DNA of 64,000 nt from Metasolibacillus fluoroglycofenilyticus (lineage in GTDB: Bacteria; Bacillota; Bacilli; Bacillales_A; Planococcaceae), in the NCBI RefSeq assembly GCF_003049645.1, contig NZ_PYWK01000001.1, positions 310,001 through 374,000 of the forward strand. Direction: 5' to 3'. Every line of letters begins with the position of its first letter. The stretch's first letter is position 1. The position numbers were made by a program, and so were the translations under genes. Below the pieces are notes generated by a model that was not told where the DNA came from, made no database searches, and saw only the letters and a list, made by a program, of their open reading frames with translations. Shown here one piece after another: positions 16,838 to 25,323 of this stretch.

Positions 16838-18291
16838 TGCTACAAGTAGAGCAAATTTCTGGTGGCTACGGTGCGACACCGATTATTAAAAATGTTTCAT
16901 TCACAGTATCTAAAGGGAAAATACTGGGGATTCTCGGACCGAATGGTAGTGGCAAATCTACATTGTTAAAGGTGATTAGCGGCGTTTTACCTACAATAAG
17001 TGGACAAATTTTACTCGATGGTAAGGGAATTGATGCCTATTCAACGAAGGAGCTTGCGAAAAAAATGGCTGTACTGCCTCAGTTACATGCTAACGCTTTT
17101 TCCAATTCTGTACGTGATGCGGTGTCGCTCGGTCGTTATCCGCATCAATCTAGTTTCTTTGCCAGTTGGTCGGAGCAAGATGAGCAGGCTGTACAAACGG
17201 CGATGCGACAAACAGGTGTGCAACAATATGAGCATGCTTATTTGGAATATTTATCGGGCGGTGAGCAGCAGCGTACTTTTATCGCACAGGCACTTGCGCA
17301 ATGTGCGAATCTTTTATTGCTTGATGAGCCGACAAATCATTTAGATATTGCGCATCAGCAGCAAATATTAGATATGATTCGCAAACAAGCGTTAGAATGT
17401 GAATTAACGGTAGTATCAGTTTTTCACGATATGAACTTAGCAGCATTGTATTGTGACGAGCTTTTGTTAATGGATAAGGGGCAAGTCAAGGCATTCGGCA
17501 AGCCGCATGAGGTGTTACTAGAAGCGCAAATTGCAGAGGTCTACGGGGCAAGGGTGACTACATATGCACATCCAGAGCTACCAAAGCCTCAAGTAACGCA
17601 GCTACCAAGGCTCAAGCAGGAAAATGTATTCGCGCCGGTGATGAAGGAGCATTTCGCAATAACCGATAGCTATGTGCACTTTCAAGCGGAGGCGCCGCTA
17701 AAGGTTGTATCATCGGCAGTTTATAATGCAGGTATGGGCTGGTATACGACCTTTATTAACCGCACTGTCGAAACTACTTATCATACTGAAAATATGAAGG
17801 ACGAGGTAGAGTCATTTTTAAGGGCTCATGACTTGGTGCTGACGAATACAGTGGTTATGCTTACAGCACTTGCGGCAAAAAATGCTGTAATTGAATCATA
17901 TGCGGATGGACTTGTGCTCATTGCAGTCACAGCCGGCATAGACAATGCTGTAGATGTGACAAGAGCCTATGAGCAAGAGGAGCAGCCGCATATCGGAACA
18001 ATCAATACATGGGTTATTATTAATGGAAAGCTATCTGATGAAGCATTCTATCAAGCGATGATTACAGCAACAGAAGCAAAAACAAGGGCATTAGCAGAGC
18101 AAAACATTCAAGATGCTCGAACAGGTACAATCGCGACAGGTACGAGTACAGATAGCCTTTTAATTGCCGCAACACAAAGCGGGGAAGAACTGCCCTATGC
18201 AGGACCTATTACAAAAGTGGGTAAATGGATTGGGCGAGGCGTTTTCGATGCGACATCGAAAGCAATTGCAAAATACAAAAAGGAAGGATGA
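16837..18291 (+). CDS. btuD: Cobalamin ABC ATPase fused to CbiZ amidohydrolase
   Basis: A 484-residue two-domain protein. Residues 1 to about 255 form a FecE/BtuD ATPase: G-P-N-G-S-G-K-S-T, L-S-G-G-E-Q-Q-R, L-L-L-D-E-P-T-N-H-L-D, H-D-M-N. Residues about 270-480 match CbiZ, which removes the lower-ligand arm from cobinamide-type corrinoids: S-A-V-Y-N-A-G-M-G-W-Y, V-M-L-T-A-A-type strand, T-A-G-I-D-N-A-V-D, I-N-T-W-V-I-I-N, T-G-T-S-T-D-S. Transport and salvage are thus joined in one polypeptide, as in some Bacillus YvrA proteins. It suggests that imported pseudocobalamin or cobinamide is remodelled. Confidence 0.92.
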   Translation: MLQVEQISGGYGATPIIKNVSFTVSKGKILGILGPNGSGKSTLLKVISGVLPTISGQILLDGKGIDAYSTKELAKKMAVLPQLHANAFSNSVRDAVSLGRYPHQSSFFASWSEQDEQAVQTAMRQTGVQQYEHAYLEYLSGGEQQRTFIAQALAQCANLLLLDEPTNHLDIAHQQQILDMIRKQALECELTVVSVFHDMNLAALYCDELLLMDKGQVKAFGKPHEVLLEAQIAEVYGARVTTYAHPELPKPQVTQLPRLKQENVFAPVMKEHFAITDSYVHFQAEAPLKVVSSAVYNAGMGWYTTFINRTVETTYHTENMKDEVESFLRAHDLVLTNTVVMLTALAAKNAVIESYADGLVLIAVTAGIDNAVDVTRAYEQEEQPHIGTINTWVIINGKLSDEAFYQAMITATEAKTRALAEQNIQDARTGTIATGTSTDSLLIAATQSGEELPYAGPITKVGKWIGRGVFDATSKAIAKYKKEG

Positions 18292-18296
18292 GTGAA

Positions 18297-18857
18297 ATGA
18301 AACTGTATACAAAAAAAGGGGACACAGGTAAAACAAGCATTATTGGACGCCGAGTAGACAAGGACGATTTACGCGTAGAGGCATACGGCACAATGGATGA
18401 GCTAAATTCAATTATTGGTAAAGCGATGACGGAGCTAGAGAAAGAATTGTTCCAAGATATTTTAGCGGATTTAGAAAGCATTCAGCATGAATTATTTGAT
18501 GGTGGTGGCGATTTAGCTAATGTAATGAAAGAGCGTGTTTACAAGCTAACAGAAGCACCAATCGAAACAATGGAAGCTCGCATCGACATTTTAGTTGAGG
18601 AAGCACCTCCACTGCGCCGCTTCATTTTACCTGGTGGCTCGCCTGCTGCAGCCACACTTCATATTGCCCGTACAATAGCGCGCCGAGCAGAGCGCCAAAC
18701 GGTAACATTAATGAAGGCTGATAATGATGTATCACCAGTCGTACAAAAATATTTGAATCGACTTTCAGACTACTTATTCGCTGCCGCGCGAGTAGTAAAC
18801 GTGAGACTAAAAGTTTCAGATATAGAATACATTCGCAGTGCAGATGTGTTTAAATAA
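18297..18857 (+). CDS. pduO: PduO-type corrinoid adenosyltransferase
   Basis: A 186-residue ATP:cob(I)alamin adenosyltransferase (YvqK-like), making adenosylcobalamin in the cytoplasm. It carries the ATP site T-K-K-G-D-T-G-K-T near the N-terminus, Y-G-T-M-D-E-L-N and F-I-L-P-G-G-S, and R-R-A-E-R in the helical bundle. The ATG at 18297 is chosen because AGGAAGG lies just before the earlier ATG at 18288, leaving no spacing for that one. It closes the btu operon, and its product is the cofactor that IcmF (27.2 kb) needs. Confidence 0.94.
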   Translation: MKLYTKKGDTGKTSIIGRRVDKDDLRVEAYGTMDELNSIIGKAMTELEKELFQDILADLESIQHELFDGGGDLANVMKERVYKLTEAPIETMEARIDILVEEAPPLRRFILPGGSPAAATLHIARTIARRAERQTVTLMKADNDVSPVVQKYLNRLSDYLFAAARVVNVRLKVSDIEYIRSADVFK

Positions 18858-18868
18858 GAAGTGGAGAA

Positions 18869-18911
18869 AGCGTCCAAAATCCTTGCAATTGCGAGGTTTT
18901 GGGCGCTTTTT
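18869..18911 (+). terminator. Terminator of the btu operon
   Basis: AGCGTCCAAAA and TTTTGGGCGCT form the stem, with an inner CCTTGCAATTGCGAGG hairpin, followed by TTTTT. Confidence 0.88.
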
Positions 18912-18936
18912 GAGCATTAGCTGAAATAAGGATAAA

Positions 18937-19041
18937 TTTGAGAACGTAGAATAAACCTTTGCAAACATGGAATAAACTTCAGAAAACATGGAATAAATCC
19001 CAGAAAACATAGAATAAACTCTAAAAAACATGGAATTTAGC
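18937..19041. repeat. 21-bp tandem repeat array, five units
   Basis: Five head-to-tail units with consensus GAAAACATGGAATAAACTYNA at exactly 21-base steps; the last has drifted to GGAATTTAG. In one minus-strand frame they read as a heptad Y-S-M-F-S-x-V. The array fills the gap between the btu terminator and the fadF promoter. Confidence 0.82.
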
Positions 19042-19093
19042 TCTTGAGAGTATTCGAAATGCCTTGAATAGATAAGAAATAATAAAAATAGTA

Positions 19094-19123
19094 TTGACTG
19101 AATGCTCATTCACAAATTACAAT
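19094..19123 (+). promoter_or_regulatory. fadF promoter with FadR-type operator
   Basis: TTGACT (19094-19099) and TACAAT (19118-19123) with an 18-base spacer. A perfect palindrome TGAATGCTCATTCA (19099-19112) fills the spacer. It resembles the outer halves of the Bacillus FadR site (TGAATGA...TCATTCA). The TetR-type gene at 26464 is the natural candidate to bind it. Confidence 0.72.
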
Positions 19124-19212
19124 ATGACTTATAGAAGATTACACTTTATAATAATAGGGGAAAGCACACAAAGGGGTTTGCTTAATATAGTAATTCATGA
19201 GGGGGAAAGACA

Positions 19213-21525
19213 ATGAGCACATTGCTAATTGTGAATTGGATAGCGTTTATCGCAGTAGTGCTGTATGGGGTTGGACTATTTGCATATTTACTAAAAACAC
19301 GCTATGAATTTATTAAATTGGGGAAAAAAGAAGAATTTAATCAAAAAATGTCTGACCGAATTAGCGATATTATAGAAAAGGTATTTGGGCAGTCCAAGCT
19401 ATTAAAAGATAAAAAAATGGGGATTGTACACGTACTCTTTTTCTATGGCTTTTTACTTGTTCAGCTTGGGGCAATTGATTTAATTTGGAAAGGGCTAAAG
19501 CCTGAATCGCATTTACCGTTTGGTCCGCTTTATCCGTTCTTTACATTTTTCCAAGAAATTGTGGCATTAACAATTTTAGTGGCGGTTGTTATAGCGTTTT
19601 ATCGTCGTTATGTGGAGAAGCTTGTTCGCTTAAAGCGCGGCTTAAAAAATGGACTTGTGTTAATTTTCATCGGTGGTTTAATGGTCTCGACACTAATTGC
19701 CAATGGGATGGGCTTAATTTGGCATGAGCATGGTTTAACAGGCTCAGAGCCAGTAGCATCAGCTATTGCCTTTATTTTTGGTTTCTTATCACCAAAAATT
19801 GCAGCAGCTGTTTTCTATGTTGCGTGGTGGGTGCATTTACTTATTTTATTAACATTCTTAGTTTATGTACCACAATCAAAGCATTTCCATCTGATTACGA
19901 GTATTTTCAATGTTTTCTTAAACCGTCAAGAGCGTATGGGCACACTTCGTCCAATCGACTTTTCAGCGCTTGAAGAGGCAGAGGATGAAGAGGACATGCC
20001 GACGCTTGGTGTAGGGAAAATTCAAGATTTTACACAAAAACAATTAATCGACCTTTATGCATGTGTGGAATGTGGGCGCTGTACAAATATGTGTCCAGCA
20101 ACAGGAACAGGAAAAATGCTGTCTCCAATGGACTTAATTGTCAAATTGCGTGACCATTTAACAAATACAGGTGCTATCGTAACGAAGCAAAAGCCATGGG
20201 TACCATACCAAATGTTCAAAAACACACAAGGTAACCAACTGGCTATGGCTGCAGGAGCAGAAGGTGCGGTTATTGAAAATATTTATAGCCCATCATTAAT
20301 TGGTGATGTCATTACAGAAGAAGAAATTTGGGCTTGTACAACTTGCCGTAACTGTGAGGACCAATGTCCAGTTATGAACGAGCATGTTGACAAAATTATT
20401 GATTTACGTCGTTATTTAACGATGACAGAAGGAAAAGTAAATCCAGATGCACAGCGCGCGATGACGAATATCGAGCGTCAAGGAAATCCGTGGGGCTTAA
20501 ACCGTAAAGAGAAAGAAAACTGGCGCGAGCTGGATTCGTCGATTTCGATTCCAACTATTAAGGAATTGAAAAAATCGGGCGAGGAAATGGAATATTTATT
20601 CTGGGTAGGCTCAATGGGCTCATTCGACAATCGTTCTCAAAAAATTGCATTGGCGTTTGCGCGTTTAATGAATGAGGCAGGCGTGAAATTTGCGATTTTA
20701 GGTAATAAAGAGAAAAACTCAGGTGATACACCACGTCGCTTAGGAAACGAGTTTTTATTCCAAGAGCTAGCGACAGCTAATATTGATGAATTTGAGAAAA
20801 ATGATGTTAAAAAAATCGTGACAATCGATCCGCACGCTTATAATATTTTCAAAAATGAGTATAAGGACTTTGGCTGGAATGGTGAGGTATTGCACCATAC
20901 AGAGCTACTATACGATTTAATTCAACAAGGTCAATTGGTTATGAATCATAAAGTAGAGGAAACAATTGTTTTCCACGATTCTTGTTACTTAGGTAGATAT
21001 AATGATGTTTATGACCCACCACGTGAAATTTTAAAAGGCATTGCAGGTGTGAAGCTTGTAGAAATGGAGCGTAACCGTGAAACAGGTATGTGCTGTGGCG
21101 CTGGTGGAGGCTTAATGTGGATGGAAGAGCATGTCGGCAATCGCATTAATGTTGCCCGCACAGAGCAGGCATTAGCGACGGATGCCTCTGTTATTTCCTC
21201 TGGCTGCCCTTACTGCTTAACGATGTTATCAGATGGCACAAAAGCAAAAGAAGTAGAAGATACAGTAGGTACATTTGACATCGCAGAAATTCTAGAACGT
21301 GCCGTTTTCGGTGATAAAGTAGTGGAGGCTCCTGTAGAGGAGGAAGTTGAAGTTCTTGCTGAAGAAGGGATTCCAGAGCCAATGACTGAACAGGTTGAAC
21401 CAGCTCCTATTGAGGAGGTAGCATCAGAGCAAATAGATGCAGCTGTGGAACAAGTAGAATCTACTCAAGAGGTAGAATCTGAAGCTTCTGCTACGGAGGA
21501 AGCATCGACAGAAAAAAGAGAATAG
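19213..21525 (+). CDS. fadF: FadF-like iron-sulfur electron transfer protein
   Basis: A 770-residue membrane iron-sulfur protein related to heterodisulfide reductase DE and to B. subtilis FadF. Several N-terminal membrane segments (about 1-240) resemble the cytochrome b-type half. Two ferredoxin motifs follow: C-V-E-C-G-R-C-T-N-M-C-P (about 282-293) and C-T-T-C-R-N-C-E-D-Q-C-P. Then come two CCG domains, with H-D-S-C-Y-L-G and M-C-C-G-A-G-G-G. It probably passes electrons from acyl-CoA dehydrogenases, via electron-transfer flavoprotein, to the quinone pool. A long Glu/Val/Pro-rich tail of about 65 residues at the C-terminus is longer than I expect for the family. It heads a fatty-acid degradation block and has its own promoter and operator. 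Confidence 0.92.
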   Translation: MSTLLIVNWIAFIAVVLYGVGLFAYLLKTRYEFIKLGKKEEFNQKMSDRISDIIEKVFGQSKLLKDKKMGIVHVLFFYGFLLVQLGAIDLIWKGLKPESHLPFGPLYPFFTFFQEIVALTILVAVVIAFYRRYVEKLVRLKRGLKNGLVLIFIGGLMVSTLIANGMGLIWHEHGLTGSEPVASAIAFIFGFLSPKIAAAVFYVAWWVHLLILLTFLVYVPQSKHFHLITSIFNVFLNRQERMGTLRPIDFSALEEAEDEEDMPTLGVGKIQDFTQKQLIDLYACVECGRCTNMCPATGTGKMLSPMDLIVKLRDHLTNTGAIVTKQKPWVPYQMFKNTQGNQLAMAAGAEGAVIENIYSPSLIGDVITEEEIWACTTCRNCEDQCPVMNEHVDKIIDLRRYLTMTEGKVNPDAQRAMTNIERQGNPWGLNRKEKENWRELDSSISIPTIKELKKSGEEMEYLFWVGSMGSFDNRSQKIALAFARLMNEAGVKFAILGNKEKNSGDTPRRLGNEFLFQELATANIDEFEKNDVKKIVTIDPHAYNIFKNEYKDFGWNGEVLHHTELLYDLIQQGQLVMNHKVEETIVFHDSCYLGRYNDVYDPPREILKGIAGVKLVEMERNRETGMCCGAGGGLMWMEEHVGNRINVARTEQALATDASVISSGCPYCLTMLSDGTKAKEVEDTVGTFDIAEILERAVFGDKVVEAPVEEEVEVLAEEGIPEPMTEQVEPAPIEEVASEQIDAAVEQVESTQEVESEASATEEASTEKRE

Positions 21526-21608
21526 AAGTTCAAGCAAGCAGAAGAAGCCCTGAAAAAGCACAAGAAATCCATTTGATAAAAATGCCGATTTCTTGTGCTT
21601 TGAACTTC
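21525..21608 (+). terminator. Long double hairpin after fadF
   Basis: Inner stem AAAGCACAAGAAATC (about 21555-21569) with GATTTCTTGTGCTTT (21587-21601), enclosed by GAAGTTCAA (21525-21533) and TTGAACTTC (21600-21608). Folding is strong but there is no T-tract beyond the outer arm. Confidence 0.65.
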
Positions 21609-21611
21609 ATT

Positions 21612-21830
21612 CAGCAATTTTTCTGCGTGGAGCACATGGTTTTGTAACGATTGCAAAATGCCAAGTATAGGTACAAAAGTATTTCCCTCATAAATGGTGA
21701 GATGAATACAAGCATTAGACTGATTTCCCATTAATTAAGAGGAACTCAGCCTAAGTCCACTGTACACTAAGGTAACGACTGAGTGACCAACATCATGTTG
21801 CTTAGACTTGCGGCGGATGTCACAGCGCGG
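21612..21830. repeat. Remnants of interspersed repeats in the fadF-thiolase gap
   Basis: The stretch GGAGCACAT...GTACAAAAGT...CATAAATGGTGAGATGAA (about 21630-21707) matches parts of 46033-46120 and 31715-31752. A second piece, GAGTGACCAACATCATGTTG (about 21781-21800), resembles GACCAACATCCTGTTGG inside the element at 57423-57705. Between 21830 and 22020 nothing else is evident. Confidence 0.5.
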
Positions 21831-22063
21831 GACGATTTTAGGTTAATTTTCATCAAACTACTTAAAAAAACAGGAAGCAATTACGTTGAGGTGTAATTGA
21901 TTTCTATGGGCAAAACAACTATTAATCGGGCGAATTGTTACTTTCAGACTAGAAAAATAAATTAATCTAAGCAAGCAAGTTTAAAAAAGCTTAAAACAGT
22001 GATTGAAAATTCACATTCTTTCTAGTAAAATTTGAACTAATAGCACAATTAAATATTTTTTTA

Positions 22064-22088
22064 TACAATAACTGAGCGAGCGTTCAGT
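22064..22088 (+). promoter_or_regulatory. Thiolase operon -10 box and TetR-type operator
   Basis: TACAAT at 22064-22069 is followed at 22071-22088 by the near-palindrome ACTGAGCGAGCGTTCAGT, the spacing of a repressor site over the transcription start. The half-site TGA(A/G)CG resembles operators of TetR-type fatty-acid regulators. Confidence 0.65.
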
Positions 22089-22113
22089 CGAAACTAAACA
22101 AGGGGTGTTTATT

Positions 22114-23310
22114 TTGAATAGAACAGTTATTTTAGATGGTGCACGTACGGCATTTGGTAAGTTTGGGGGAGGCTTATCGAGCTTGCAGGCGAGTGATTTA
22201 GGAGGGGCAGCTATAAAAGCTGCATTAGAAAGAGCGAATCTCGAACCTGAAAATGTTGGAGAGGTCATCATGGGAACAGTGTTGCAGGCTGGGCAAGGGC
22301 AAATTCCTTCCCGTCAAGCTGCGACGAAAGCTGGTATTCCATGGAATGTAAAAACGGAGACGGTCAATAAAGTGTGTGCATCGGGGATGCGAAGTGTGAC
22401 GCTTGCAGATCAGCTAATTCGATTAGGGGACGAGGAAGTGATTGTTGCAGGTGGTATGGAGTCGATGTCGAATGCACCGTACTATTTACCAAAGGGACGC
22501 TTTGGTTTACGTATGGGAGATGGGCAGCTTGTAGATGGTATGGTATTTGACGGACTATCTTGTGCATTTGATCCACAGCGTGTACATATGGGGACATATG
22601 GTAATCAGACTGCGGATAGCTTTCAGATTACACGTGAGCAGCAGGATGAATGGGCATTACGTAGCCATCAGCTTACATTACAAGCGATGGAATCTGGTAA
22701 GCTGGCAGAGGAAATTGTAGCAATCGAAATTCCTCAGCGTAAAGGAGAGCCAGTCGTTGTGAAGACAGATGAAGCACCACGAGCTAGCACAACTTTGGAA
22801 GCGTTATCAGGATTGAAATCAGCGTTTAGCAAGGATGGTACGATTACAGCGGGGAATGCACCAGGAGTGAACGATGGAGCTTGTGCATTAGTATGTATGA
22901 GTGAGGAGCGAGCGCAACGTGAAAATCGCAAGCCGCTTGCGACGATTATCGGACATGCGGAGGTTGGTGTAGCGCCACAGGATTTTCCGCAAACGCCAGG
23001 GCTTGTCATTCAAGCATTACTCAATAAAACAGGGAAGACATTAGCTGATATTGATTTATTTGAAATTAACGAGGCGTTCGCAGCAGTTGCACTCGTTAGC
23101 AATAAAATAGCTGGCTTAGATGAAAATAAAGTAAATGTAAATGGTGGTGCGGTTGCGCTTGGTCATCCAATAGGTGCAAGCGGTGCACGTATTATTTTAA
23201 CTTTAGCTTATGAATTACGCCGTCGCGGTGGCGGTATCGGCATCGCAGCTATTTGTTCAGGTGGCGGTCAAGGGGATGCAATTATGATTGAAGTGGGGGC
23301 AGAAGCATGA
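22114..23310 (+). CDS. mmgA: Acetyl-CoA acetyltransferase (thiolase)
   Basis: A 398-residue thiolase. The acyl-accepting Cys is in N-K-V-C-A-S-G-M; the second half has [16 protein letters not shown] and the C-terminal C-S-G-G-G-Q-G with the catalytic Cys. It cleaves or forms acetoacetyl-CoA and longer 3-ketoacyl-CoA. The TTG at 22114 lies 6 bases after AGGGGTG; the GTG at 22105 overlaps that site. Its end overlaps the dehydrogenase gene by 4 bases. The gene order (thiolase, hydroxyacyl-CoA dehydrogenase, acyl-CoA dehydrogenases, TetR) is a compact beta-oxidation unit. Confidence 0.94.
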   Translation: MNRTVILDGARTAFGKFGGGLSSLQASDLGGAAIKAALERANLEPENVGEVIMGTVLQAGQGQIPSRQAATKAGIPWNVKTETVNKVCASGMRSVTLADQLIRLGDEEVIVAGGMESMSNAPYYLPKGRFGLRMGDGQLVDGMVFDGLSCAFDPQRVHMGTYGNQTADSFQITREQQDEWALRSHQLTLQAMESGKLAEEIVAIEIPQRKGEPVVVKTDEAPRASTTLEALSGLKSAFSKDGTITAGNAPGVNDGACALVCMSEERAQRENRKPLATIIGHAEVGVAPQDFPQTPGLVIQALLNKTGKTLADIDLFEINEAFAAVALVSNKIAGLDENKVNVNGGAVALGHPIGASGARIILTLAYELRRRGGGIGIAAICSGGGQGDAIMIEVGAEA

Positions 23311-24155
23311 TTCAAAAGGTAATGGTAATTGGCGCAGGACAAATGGGCTCAGGAATTGCGCAAGTTTGTGCACAGGCTGGCTATACAGTTTTGCTAAATG
23401 ATATTAAGCAGGAATTTTTTGAACGAGGCATAGGGGTAATTACAAAAAATTTAACGCGTGATGTAGAAAAGGGACGTAAAACAGAGGAAGAAAAGCAAGA
23501 AATTCTAGCGCGTATTACGATGTCGTTAGATTTACAGGATGCAAGTAATGTGGATATCGTTATTGAAGCAGCAGTGGAAAATATGGAAATAAAACAATCA
23601 ATTTTCAAACAGCTTGATACGATTGCGCCAAAGCATGCGATTTTAGCGACGAATACATCGAGCTTACCAATAACAGAAATTGCTGCTGTAACAACTCGAC
23701 CAGAGCAAGTGATTGGTATGCATTTTATGAATCCGGTGCCTGTAATGAAGCTGGTAGAAATTATTCGCGGCTTGGCAACTGCTGATGAAGTTTATAAAGC
23801 AGTAGAGGAGATGACAGTCAAGTTAGCGAAAACCCCTGTAGAAGTAAATGACTTCCCAGGCTTTATTTCGAACCGTATTTTAATGCCGATGATTAATGAA
23901 GCAATTTATGCACTTTATGAAGGTGTTGCGACAAAGGAAGCCATTGATGATGTGATGAAGCTCGGCATGAATCACCCAATGGGGCCGTTAACATTGGCAG
24001 ACTTTATTGGCTTAGACACATGTCTATACATTATGGAAATTTTACATGATGGCTTTGGTGATAGTAAGTATCGCCCTTGCCCATTGTTACGCAAATACGT
24101 AGCAGCAGGCTGGTTAGGTAAGAAATCAGGGCGCGGCTTTTACGTATACGACTAG
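23307..24155 (+). CDS. mmgB: 3-hydroxybutyryl-CoA dehydrogenase
   Basis: A 282-residue NAD-dependent 3-hydroxyacyl-CoA dehydrogenase. The Rossmann loop [11 protein letters not shown] is at residues 8-18. The catalytic region has [11 protein letters not shown] and [15 protein letters not shown], with D-F-P-G-F-I-S-N-R after it. It overlaps the thiolase stop (ATGA type) and is followed 12 bases later by an acyl-CoA dehydrogenase, so the genes are co-transcribed. The single-domain size fits short-chain Hbd enzymes rather than fused FadB types. Confidence 0.95.
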   Translation: MIQKVMVIGAGQMGSGIAQVCAQAGYTVLLNDIKQEFFERGIGVITKNLTRDVEKGRKTEEEKQEILARITMSLDLQDASNVDIVIEAAVENMEIKQSIFKQLDTIAPKHAILATNTSSLPITEIAAVTTRPEQVIGMHFMNPVPVMKLVEIIRGLATADEVYKAVEEMTVKLAKTPVEVNDFPGFISNRILMPMINEAIYALYEGVATKEAIDDVMKLGMNHPMGPLTLADFIGLDTCLYIMEILHDGFGDSKYRPCPLLRKYVAAGWLGKKSGRGFYVYD

Positions 24156-24167
24156 GAGGAGTACACG

Positions 24168-25304
24168 ATGGAATTACGTTTTACAGAAGAACAGCAAATG
24201 ATGCGCGGCATGGTAAAGAACTTTGCAGAAAGTGAGATTGCACCATTTGTTGAACGAATGGAGGCTGGTGAATTTCCACGCGAAATTTTGAAGAAGATGG
24301 GCGAGCTTGGTTTAATGGGGATAACAGCACCTGAACAGTATGGCGGCTCAGAAATGGACTTTACATCATATATTATCGCTATTCATGAGCTATCGAAAGT
24401 CAGTGCAGTAGTAGGAGTTATTTTATCTGTACACACATCTGTCGGTACGAATCCAATTCTTTATTTTGGCAATGACACACAGAAGGAAAAGTATGTGTCA
24501 AAGCTAGCCACAGGAGAATATTTAGGAGCCTTCTGTTTAACTGAGCCTGGTGCTGGTAGTGATGCAGGCTCATTAAAGTCACGTGCTGTTAAAGAGGGAG
24601 ACCATTATGTTATTAATGGCTCGAAAGTATTTATTACAAACGGCGGAGAAGCGGATGTTTATATTGTCTTTGCTAATACAAAGCCAGAGCTTGGCTCACG
24701 CGGTATTTCAGCGTTTATCGTAGAGAAGGATACACCTGGTTTAATTATTGGTAAGGATGAGCAAAAAATGGGCTTACATGGCTCACGCACAGTACAGCTG
24801 ACATTTGAAAATATGCTAGTGCCAGCAGACAATTTGCTAGGGAACGAAGGGGAAGGTTTCAAAATCGCGATGGCAAACTTAGATGCAGGTCGCATTGGGA
24901 TTGCGGCGCAGGCATTAGGCATTGCAGAAGCAGCTTTGGAGGCAGCGACAGCGTATGCTAAGGAACGTGTACAGTTTGGCAAGCCAATCGCCGCACAGCA
25001 AGGTGTAGGCTTTAAGCTAGCGGATATGGCGACGGCGGTAGAGGCGGCGAAGCTTCTTGTTTATCAGGCTGCAAATTTACGCTCGCAGGGCATGGCATGT
25101 GGAAAGGAAGCATCTATGGCGAAACTATTTGCCTCTAAAACAGCAGTTCAAGTAGCAATTGATGCGGTGCAAGTGTTTGGAGGCTACGGTTATACAGAGG
25201 ATTATCCAGTGGAACGCTATTTCCGTGATGCTAAAGTAACGGAAATTTATGAGGGTACGAGTGAAATTCAGCGCATTGTTATTGGAAAAAACCTATTGAA
25301 ATAA
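24168..25304 (+). CDS. mmgC: Acyl-CoA dehydrogenase (first of a tandem pair)
   Basis: A 378-residue FAD enzyme making 2-enoyl-CoA. Features include C-L-T-E-P-G-A-G-S-D-A-G at the flavin site, F-I-T-N-G-G, and the C-terminal Q-V-F-G-G-Y-G-Y-T-E-D-Y-P-V-E-R with the catalytic Glu following in I-Y-E-G-T-S-E-I-Q-R. A GGAGG site precedes the ATG. It is followed 19 bases later by a paralogue of the same length and closely similar sequence, indicating gene duplication with probable division of chain length or branched substrates. Electrons would pass to ETF and then FadF. Confidence 0.94.
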   Translation: MELRFTEEQQMMRGMVKNFAESEIAPFVERMEAGEFPREILKKMGELGLMGITAPEQYGGSEMDFTSYIIAIHELSKVSAVVGVILSVHTSVGTNPILYFGNDTQKEKYVSKLATGEYLGAFCLTEPGAGSDAGSLKSRAVKEGDHYVINGSKVFITNGGEADVYIVFANTKPELGSRGISAFIVEKDTPGLIIGKDEQKMGLHGSRTVQLTFENMLVPADNLLGNEGEGFKIAMANLDAGRIGIAAQALGIAEAALEAATAYAKERVQFGKPIAAQQGVGFKLADMATAVEAAKLLVYQAANLRSQGMACGKEASMAKLFASKTAVQVAIDAVQVFGGYGYTEDYPVERYFRDAKVTEIYEGTSEIQRIVIGKNLLK

Positions 25305-25323
25305 ATACAAGGGGGATTAAGAA

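Noticed and set aside
18937..19041. Possible CRISPR array
   Set aside because: Units are contiguous at 21 bases with no unique spacers, and no cas genes are present.
18816..19109. A 97-codon minus-strand frame containing YSMFSxV heptads
   Set aside because: It is produced by the 21-bp repeat array and continues through the btu terminator into pduO antisense; no start signals.
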